20,621 nucleotides of DNA, taken from assembly GCA_041584015.1 (NCBI GenBank), contig JBFHES010000046.1, positions 1 to 20,621 of the forward strand. The letters run 5' to 3'. This stretch comes from JBFHES01 sp041584015 (lineage in GTDB: Bacteria; Bacteroidota; Bacteroidia; Bacteroidales; M50B96). The notes under the pieces were generated by a model. It saw only the letters and a program-made list of their open reading frames with translations, had not been told where the DNA came from and did not search any database. The stretch's first letter is position 1. The number at the start of each line of letters is the position of its first letter. Shown in pieces: positions 15,206-20,621 of this stretch. Made by a program: the position numbers and the translations under genes.

Positions 15206-16063
15206 ATGACAGGTTCGAAAAAAACAATTATCATCCCTTGCGATTTCACTGAAGTGTCGCAACATGCACTGGATCTAACACTCAGACTCTCAAAAATACT
15301 TGACACTGACTATACCCTGGTTCACATTGTTGATGAAGGTGGTATGTTCACAAGTGAAGCTAGCAAAAAGAAAGCTGTTGAAGAAGCTACACAAAAGCTT
15401 GAAATCATGGCTAACGAAACGCTTGAGCAGCATGGAGAGAAGCCAAAAATAATCGCGCGCATGGGTGCGCTGTATGAATCAATAAATTCTATTTCTGAAG
15501 AGCTTGAAGCACGACTAGTGGTTATGGGGATTCATGAATTTAAAGGCCTGCAGAAGTTTACAGGTAGCCATGCCTTAAAGGTGATGGCAGGATCAAAAAT
15601 CCCGTACATTATGGTATCCGGACCTTATGAGTACAGAGACAACAATGATATTGTTTTCCCTGTTGATCATAAGTTGGAGAACAAAGAAAAGCTTATTTGG
15701 GCCAATTACATGGCAAGTAACTTTAATTCAAAGATTATTATTTTTTCAGCCTTTCACACTGATGAATTATTGAAAAAGAAAACAGCCGCCAATCTGGGTT
15801 TTGCGCGTAAATACATGGCTGAAAAGGGTATTGAATACGAAATTCATACAGCTAGAAAAGGCAAAAACTTTAACGATGAAATTCTACGATTCTCCAGAGA
15901 GGTTAATACCAACCTAATTCTTATCATGATTACGAAGGAAATTGGTATTGCAGACTATCTGCTAGGAGCCGAGGAACAAAAAATCATCTTTAACAATCTA
16001 AACATTAATGTAATGTGCGTAAATCCAAGAACAGACCTTAGAAAATCGGGAGGATTTAACTAG
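15206..16063 (+). CDS. Tandem universal stress protein (two UspA domains)
   Basis: A 285-residue cytosolic protein formed of two UspA-like Rossmann domains, about residues 4-139 and 147-274. Domain 1 opens KKTIIIPCDFTEVSQHALDL and ends with the strand IPYIMVSGP. Its ATP-loop region (VMGIHEFKGLQKFTGSHA) keeps the final G120-S121 but not the normal G-x2-G spacing, so nucleotide binding may be weakened. Domain 2 is more divergent and has no GS pair. Such double-domain proteins are frequent in Bacteroidota; roles are usually stress survival and are not specific. It is divergent from the cyclase gene across only 75 bases, so the two may share control. A hairpin terminator follows its stop by 38 bases. 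Confidence 0.9.
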   Translation: MTGSKKTIIIPCDFTEVSQHALDLTLRLSKILDTDYTLVHIVDEGGMFTSEASKKKAVEEATQKLEIMANETLEQHGEKPKIIARMGALYESINSISEELEARLVVMGIHEFKGLQKFTGSHALKVMAGSKIPYIMVSGPYEYRDNNDIVFPVDHKLENKEKLIWANYMASNFNSKIIIFSAFHTDELLKKKTAANLGFARKYMAEKGIEYEIHTARKGKNFNDEILRFSREVNTNLILIMITKEIGIADYLLGAEEQKIIFNNLNINVMCVNPRTDLRKSGGFN

Positions 16064-16070
16064 TACTCAA

Positions 16071-16101
16071 TTTGAATATATTGATACCTATTATACATTT
16101 G
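16071..16101 (+). promoter_or_regulatory. Consensus promoter for rdgB (TTTG-N19-TACATTTG)
   Basis: TTTG at 16071-16074 and TACATTTG at 16094-16101, separated by 19 bases, match the Bacteroidota -33/-7 consensus exactly. Transcription would begin near 16106-16109, about 35 bases before the rdgB ATG. The promoter ends exactly where the upstream gene's terminator stem begins. Confidence 0.6.
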
Positions 16102-16129
16102 CAACGGCCTAAGTGGCCGTTGTTTTTTT
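16102..16129 (+). terminator. Intrinsic terminator of the universal stress protein gene
   Basis: An 8-base-pair perfect stem, CAACGGCC (16102-16109) with GGCCGTTG (16115-16122), a TAAGT loop and a run of seven T. It lies 38 bases after the stop of the stress protein gene and 12 bases before rdgB. Confidence 0.9.
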
Positions 16130-16141
16130 ATATACTATTTT

Positions 16142-16717
16142 ATGGAACTTGTATTTGCAACCAATAATCAGCACAAGCTGAAAGAGATAAAAGAAGCACT
16201 TGGATCTGAATTTCAAGTAAAAAGCTTAGCCGATCTAAACTACCATCAGGAGATTCCGGAAACACACGATACCCTTAATGGCAACGCAATGGAAAAAGCT
16301 GAGCACATTCACGATCGATTTGGTGTTAATTGTTTTGCTGATGACACAGGTTTGGAGATTGAAGCACTTAATGGCGAGCCTGGCGTTTATTCTGCAAGAT
16401 ATGCAGGTGAAAATCCAACTTTCGATGACAACATGAATAAGGTTCTTGACAAACTCTCTGGCGTGGAGAATCGCAAAGCAAAATTCAGGACTGTTATTGC
16501 GCTTATTCTTGATAATCAAAAATACTACTTTGAAGGACAGGTATTAGGAGAAATCCTTAAGGCGAAACAAGGAAATGATGGATTTGGATACGACCCAATT
16601 TTTAAGCCAGAAGGATTTAATGAGTGCTTTGCAGAAATGTCTCTAACACTTAAAAACGACATTAGCCATCGTGGAAATGCGGTTAAAAAATTAGTGGCAT
16701 TTTTAAAAACAATCTAG
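16142..16717 (+). CDS. rdgB: Non-canonical purine NTP pyrophosphatase (RdgB/HAM1 family)
   Basis: House-cleaning enzyme that hydrolyses dITP, ITP and XTP to the monophosphate, keeping deaminated purines out of DNA and RNA. The 191-residue protein shows all family motifs: FATNNQHKLKEIKE (5-18), FADDTGLEIEAL (65-76) with the catalytic aspartate D68, GEPGVYSARYAG (78-89), DGFGYDPIF (146-154) and SHRGNA (175-180). The length is normal. It has its own promoter upstream and its stop codon lies in a CTAG that also encodes the stop of the convergent epimerase gene, giving a 4-base overlap. Confidence 0.97.
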   Translation: MELVFATNNQHKLKEIKEALGSEFQVKSLADLNYHQEIPETHDTLNGNAMEKAEHIHDRFGVNCFADDTGLEIEALNGEPGVYSARYAGENPTFDDNMNKVLDKLSGVENRKAKFRTVIALILDNQKYYFEGQVLGEILKAKQGNDGFGYDPIFKPEGFNECFAEMSLTLKNDISHRGNAVKKLVAFLKTI

Positions 16718-17604
16718 TCGCTATTGTTTCGAGGCTTTCTTTTTTCTGTCAGTTTGGCTATCAGTTTGTCCACTGTATCAAATTTAAACTTAAAGCCTGA
16801 TTTTAAAAGAGCCTCCGGATAAGCATGCTGTCCTTTAGTTAATATTACCGATGACTGTCCATATAGCAGTCGCAACATAAAGCCTGGTATTATCATAAAC
16901 GAAGGACGTTTTAGAGCTTTAGCTAATTTCTTGGTAAAGTCCTTATTGTTTATTTTCACCGGCATCGACAAATTATAGGTACCTTTCATTATCGGCTCCG
17001 AAATGGCATGATCGAAAGCAGCAATTAGGTCTTGCTCATGAACAACTGAAAATCCCTGTGTTCCTTTGGCCACACGACCTCCTATTCCCATTTTTATTGG
17101 AGTTGCCATTTTATTATAGGCTTTCGACTTTTTTCCAAGCACAACTCCCAATCGGAAAACGGTATGCCTAACATCAACTAATTCATCAACCTTGGCCAGT
17201 GCTTGCTCCCAGTCTTTAACCAGAGTAGCTAAAAAATCTGATCCCAAATCGGTAGACTTTTCAGAATGTTGCGCATCATTCGTATTGTAAATTCCAACAG
17301 CAGAAACTGAGATAAACGTTTTTGGACGATCCTTTAATAATTTAAAAGCTGAAACAATTTGTTCAGTTGTTCCTATCCTACTTTTATACAGCTGCTTCTT
17401 ATACTTTTTGGTCCAACGCTTAAAAATTGGAGCACCAGCCAAATGAATAAAAACATCAGCGCCTCTAAGTATCTCTTTAAAATCATGAATATGCCATTTA
17501 TAATGCTTTCTATTTATGGGGATAACTTCATATCCCTTAGCTTCTAAATGCGTTGAAACCAACTTTCCAACATAGCCGCTTGCGCCGCTTACAACAACTC
17601 TCAT
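16714..17604 (-). CDS. TIGR01777 family NAD(P)-binding epimerase/oxidoreductase (SDR39U1/YfcH-like)
   Basis: A 296-residue atypical extended short-chain dehydrogenase. The Rossmann nucleotide loop is GASGYVG (7-13); the acidic/NAG motif is VFIHLAGAPI (51-60); the active region is SVSAVGIYNT (99-108) with a Ser and Tyr but without the usual YxxxK pair, as in this family. The C-terminal DUF1731-like part (about 238-285) has LRLLYGQSSVILTKGQ followed by PEALLKSGFKFKF. The substrate of these proteins is unknown; family members have been linked to cell division or nucleotide-sugar-like substrates without firm proof. The gene is convergent with rdgB, overlapping by four bases, and lies 62 bases downstream of the dehydrogenase gene with a candidate promoter in between. 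Confidence 0.92.
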   Translation of the reverse strand: MRVVVSGASGYVGKLVSTHLEAKGYEVIPINRKHYKWHIHDFKEILRGADVFIHLAGAPIFKRWTKKYKKQLYKSRIGTTEQIVSAFKLLKDRPKTFISVSAVGIYNTNDAQHSEKSTDLGSDFLATLVKDWEQALAKVDELVDVRHTVFRLGVVLGKKSKAYNKMATPIKMGIGGRVAKGTQGFSVVHEQDLIAAFDHAISEPIMKGTYNLSMPVKINNKDFTKKLAKALKRPSFMIIPGFMLRLLYGQSSVILTKGQHAYPEALLKSGFKFKFDTVDKLIAKLTEKRKPRNNSD

Positions 17605-17630
17605 CTAATATTTTTAACTTGAAGTTTATG

Positions 17631-17638
17631 CAAAACTA
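17631..17638 (-). promoter_or_regulatory. Possible -7 promoter element for the epimerase gene
   Basis: On the minus strand this reads TAGTTTTG, matching TAnnTTTG and identical to the octamer before ettA. A possible TTG lies 17 bases upstream, shorter than the usual spacer. The leader would be about 20 bases. Confidence 0.35.
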
Positions 17639-17666
17639 TAAAATCTAAACTTGTTCAAGCATGTTC

Positions 17667-20591
17667 CTATCGTAATGCTTCAAACAAGATTTCAACAGGA
17701 TGTTGTGCAACTCTACCCGTTCCATCCTTAATTTGATGACGACAGCTGGTTCCTGTTGCACTAATTAATACATCATCAGGAGTTTTCCGAATGCTTGGGA
17801 ACAAAACCAGTTCGCCAACTTTCTTTGATACCTCAACATGTTCCTTCTCATACCCGAAGGAGCCAGCCATTCCGCAACACCCAGAAGGAATAACTGTCGC
17901 CGAATAATTTTCGGGTATTGCAAGAATTTTTGCAGTAGGCACAACCGATGCTACCGACTTTTGCTGACAATGTCCGTGTAGCTTTATTTTATTAGACTTG
18001 GAGGTAAATTGATCACTTGTTATTTTTCCCTTATCAAACTCGGCCGCAATAAACTCATCTATCATCATGGCATTTTTTGCAAGCTCCTTAGCAGCATCCT
18101 CCAATTCCTTTCCTACAATCTCTGGATATTCATCTCTAAAGCTTAGAATGGCAGATGGCTCAATACCAATCAATGGTGTTTCGCTGCTGATAAGATCTTT
18201 CAATAAGTTAACATTCTGTTGAGCAACCTTGCGCCCGGACCTTAATAATCCTTTCGAAAAGAATGTTCTGCCAGACTCAACGTGCTTTGGTATTTTCACA
18301 TCGTACCCAAGCTTCCGCAATAAAAGGATGGCCTTAATTCCAATCTCTGTATCATTAAAATTAATGAACTCATCGTTGAACAAGTACACAGTGCCATTCG
18401 TAATATTTTGTGTGTTGCTATTCTTTTTGAACCATCTGTCGAGGGTTGTTTTGTACAATAAAGGAATGTCGCGCTCATTAGCAAAACCAAGCACCGATTT
18501 AAACATTCTACTGCTTACCTTATTCTTGAACAACATGTTTGTAAATCCCGGCATTAAAGCCGCCAGTTTATTCAATCGAGGAAGATAGGCAATTGCTCTT
18601 GTTCTTAAAGGTACTCCATTAGCATCGTAATAATGCTGAAGAAACTCAGCTTTCAGTTTGGCAACATCAACACTTGATGGACATTCTGACTTACAAGCCT
18701 TGCAACTTAAACACAGGTCCATTACCTCATAAATCTCCTGATGATCGAATGGGTTTTTCTTATCGGATGTTGTAAGAAACTCGCGCAAAATATTAGCTCT
18801 GGCTCTTGTTGTTGAGCTTTCGTCACGGGTTGCCATATAACTCGGGCACATGGTACCACCAATCACCTCTGTTTTCCGACAAGCAGCTGTTCCATTACAT
18901 TTCTCTGCGGCACGTAAAATTCCCAGATCATTCTCGAAACTAAAGATGGTTTCAATTTCCTTGGTTTCATCACCTGGATTATACCGTAAGAAAGTATTCA
19001 TCTTTGGAGTGTCAACAATCTTCTTTGGATTGAAAACGTGATTCGGATCCCAGGTTTCTTTGATATCCTTGAGTAATGCATAATTTTCTTCGCCGATCAT
19101 TAACGGAATGAACTCACCCCTTAAACGACCGTCGCCGTGCTCCCCGCTTAAAGAACCTCTATATTTCTTAACCAGTTTTGCAGATTCAAGTGCGATGGTG
19201 TGAAACAACTCAACCTCCTTTGGATCTTTCAGATTCAGAATCGGTCGCAAATGCAATTCACCAGTTGCAATGTGTGCGTAATAAACACACTCCTTATCGT
19301 ATTTTCTTAGTACCTCATTAAACTCTTCGATATATTCCGGAAGTACTGCTGGATTTACAGCCGTGTCTTCAATAACTGGTGCTGGCTTCGCATCGCCAGG
19401 CATATTATTTAAAATACCTAGTCCGGCCTTTCTTAGCTCCCACACTTTTTTGATATCATTCCCGGTAATCACAGGGAAAGCATAACCAAAGCCAGCTGCT
19501 TGCATTTCTGCTTGCATGGCCGCTGATTTCTCTTTTAGCAGATCACCAGAATGCTCAGCAAATTCAACTATCAATAATGCACCAGGATCGCCCTCCACAA
19601 AAAACCTATTCCTGTTTTGCTCAATGTTCTTTTTGGTTAGGTCCATTATGGCCTTATCCATTAACTCAATGGCTACAGGTTTATGTTTTAACGCAATTAG
19701 ATTTGCCTTAAGTGCATTTGCAATATTCTCGAAATGCACGCAAACCAAGGCCGTTTCCCTTGGAGGCAATTCAACCAGATTCAGTTTAATCTCTGTCATA
19801 AATGCTAAGGTTCCCTCAGAACCTGCAATAAACTGACTTAAATTAATGGGTGGGGCATGCTCGGTAAAAGGCTCTGTTTCCAGCATCAAATCAATGGCAT
19901 ATCCCGTATTTCTTCTTTTTATTGATTGCTCGGGAAACTCGTTTCGAATATTCTTCTGATTATCCGGATTACTAAGTACCGTATTTAAATTGTTATAAAT
20001 CTTGCCTTCCAGGGAATCGGTTAATTTGCATTTATCCAGAAACGCCTCTTTAGTTAAGGGACCGAATTCTACTTCACTCCCATCACTTAAAAGTGTATTT
20101 ACACTAATGGTATGATCTCTGGTACTGCCGTATATAAGTGAATGGGCTCCGCATGAATTATTACCGACCATTCCGCCCATCATACATCTGTTCGACGTGG
20201 AAGTCTCTGGTCCGAAAAACAATCCATATGCTTCCAGATACTTGTTCAGTTCATCCAGAATTACCCCTGGCTGAACACGCACCCACTTCTCATCTGTATT
20301 CAGTTCAATAATGGAAGTCCAATATTTCGAAACATCCACAACAATTCCATCTCCAACAACCTGTCCGGCGAGCGATGTTCCCGCCGTTCTGGGTATTAGG
20401 CCCAACTTGTTTTTATTGGCAAATGCAATGAGCTTTTTCAGATCATCAACATCCTTAGGACGCACAACAGCCAACGGCAGTTCACGGTAAGCTGATGCAT
20501 CCGTCGCATATATCAAGCGACTCGACTTATCGGTATAAACATCGCCTTTAATTCCGAGTTGCGACAACTCTTCAATTTCTATTTTGGACAT
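17667..20591 (-). CDS. FAD and Fe-S containing 2-hydroxyacid dehydrogenase (GlcD/YdiJ-like fusion)
   Basis: A 974-residue fusion enzyme predicted to oxidise a D-2-hydroxyacid such as D-lactate or D-2-hydroxyglutarate. Order: VAO-type FAD-binding domain (about 35-275, with PRTAGTSLAGQ and GGMVGNNSCGAHSLIYG); FAD-oxidase C-terminal domain (about 280-525, with YYAHIATGELHLRP at 437-450 and SGEHGDGRLRGEF at 481-493); ferredoxin-like Fe-S region with C565, C571, C582 and the classical C627-x2-C630-x2-C633-x3-C637-P; and a CCG domain (about 735-960) containing C875, GCCGMAGSFGYE (904-915) and C950. This joins the GlcD and GlcF functions in one chain, as in E. coli YdiJ, which is of similar length. 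Electrons would pass to the quinone pool or another carrier. No membrane helix is visible. Substrate cannot be fixed from sequence. Confidence 0.93.
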   Translation of the reverse strand: MSKIEIEELSQLGIKGDVYTDKSSRLIYATDASAYRELPLAVVRPKDVDDLKKLIAFANKNKLGLIPRTAGTSLAGQVVGDGIVVDVSKYWTSIIELNTDEKWVRVQPGVILDELNKYLEAYGLFFGPETSTSNRCMMGGMVGNNSCGAHSLIYGSTRDHTISVNTLLSDGSEVEFGPLTKEAFLDKCKLTDSLEGKIYNNLNTVLSNPDNQKNIRNEFPEQSIKRRNTGYAIDLMLETEPFTEHAPPINLSQFIAGSEGTLAFMTEIKLNLVELPPRETALVCVHFENIANALKANLIALKHKPVAIELMDKAIMDLTKKNIEQNRNRFFVEGDPGALLIVEFAEHSGDLLKEKSAAMQAEMQAAGFGYAFPVITGNDIKKVWELRKAGLGILNNMPGDAKPAPVIEDTAVNPAVLPEYIEEFNEVLRKYDKECVYYAHIATGELHLRPILNLKDPKEVELFHTIALESAKLVKKYRGSLSGEHGDGRLRGEFIPLMIGEENYALLKDIKETWDPNHVFNPKKIVDTPKMNTFLRYNPGDETKEIETIFSFENDLGILRAAEKCNGTAACRKTEVIGGTMCPSYMATRDESSTTRARANILREFLTTSDKKNPFDHQEIYEVMDLCLSCKACKSECPSSVDVAKLKAEFLQHYYDANGVPLRTRAIAYLPRLNKLAALMPGFTNMLFKNKVSSRMFKSVLGFANERDIPLLYKTTLDRWFKKNSNTQNITNGTVYLFNDEFINFNDTEIGIKAILLLRKLGYDVKIPKHVESGRTFFSKGLLRSGRKVAQQNVNLLKDLISSETPLIGIEPSAILSFRDEYPEIVGKELEDAAKELAKNAMMIDEFIAAEFDKGKITSDQFTSKSNKIKLHGHCQQKSVASVVPTAKILAIPENYSATVIPSGCCGMAGSFGYEKEHVEVSKKVGELVLFPSIRKTPDDVLISATGTSCRHQIKDGTGRVAQHPVEILFEALR

Positions 20592-20610
20592 GCTATTTTC
20601 TTTGAATATG

Positions 20611-20618
20611 CAAATCTA
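20611..20618 (-). promoter_or_regulatory. -7 promoter element for the FAD/Fe-S dehydrogenase gene
   Basis: On the minus strand this reads TAGATTTG, an exact TAnnTTTG match, about 20 bases upstream of the ATG. The expected -33 box lies beyond the right edge and cannot be seen. Confidence 0.45.
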
Positions 20619-20621
20619 CCA

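Noticed and set aside
16235..16519. Open frame of 94 codons antisense to rdgB
   Set aside because: It lies wholly within rdgB, whose conserved motifs cover the same bases; the composition is rich in Ile, Cys and Asn as in typical antisense shadows.
18229..19836. Several plus-strand open frames inside the FAD/Fe-S dehydrogenase gene
   Set aside because: The minus-strand protein is continuous and contains conserved FAD, Fe-S and CCG motifs throughout; the plus-strand frames show no recognisable motif.
1..20621. Mobile elements, CRISPR arrays, phage genes, rRNA or tRNA
   Set aside because: No transposase, integrase, regularly spaced repeat or cloverleaf-like sequence was seen; nearly all bases are accounted for by genes and short spacers.

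Overview
The window reads as a chromosomal segment of a Bacteroidota bacterium, AT-rich and probably a marine or sediment member of the Bacteroidia/Marinilabiliales type; the order is a guess. Four things support the phylum. One protein ends in a type IX secretion (Por) sorting domain. The large sensor protein combines a two-component-regulator beta-propeller with a Y_Y_Y domain. Starts lack clear Shine-Dalgarno sequences. Several starts are preceded by the Bacteroidota -7 element TAnnTTTG, twice with a TTTG -33 box at the right distance. I see no mobile element, CRISPR array, rRNA or tRNA, and no gene-free stretch longer than about 190 bases.

Layout. Positions 1-1159 (minus) hold most of an EttA-type ABC-F ATPase that runs off the left edge. 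Positions 1300-4632 (minus) hold four exported proteins of unknown function, one carrying a T9SS C-terminal domain; the first two are 11 bases apart and the last two overlap. Positions 4816-7153 (plus) hold a tight three-gene signalling operon: a stand-alone H-NOX haem protein (predicted NO sensor), a soluble hybrid histidine kinase and a small PAS-like protein with four cysteines. It abuts the convergent purN (7154-7729, minus). Positions 7927-10184 (plus) are the acpP-fabF-rnc operon, closed by a strong hairpin shared with the convergent ilvE (10235-11257, minus).

Positions 11393-15130 (minus) encode a 1245-residue membrane protein: exported propeller and Y_Y_Y sensor, one transmembrane helix, coiled coil, class III adenylyl cyclase and a C-terminal HD phosphohydrolase-like domain. 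It is divergent from a tandem universal stress protein (15206-16063, plus), followed by rdgB (16142-16717, plus). The convergent TIGR01777-type epimerase (16714-17604, minus) shares the CTAG that holds both stop codons. Positions 17667-20591 (minus) encode a GlcD/YdiJ-like FAD plus Fe-S 2-hydroxyacid dehydrogenase.

Two signalling units stand out against housekeeping genes. The H-NOX/kinase/PAS operon looks like a cytosolic gas- or redox-sensing phosphorelay with no output gene nearby. The propeller-cyclase-HD protein looks like a one-component route from a periplasmic signal to cAMP, with a possible hydrolase in the same chain. A smaller observation is a consensus promoter for rdgB placed so that its transcript would begin inside the hairpin that terminates the upstream stress-protein gene.
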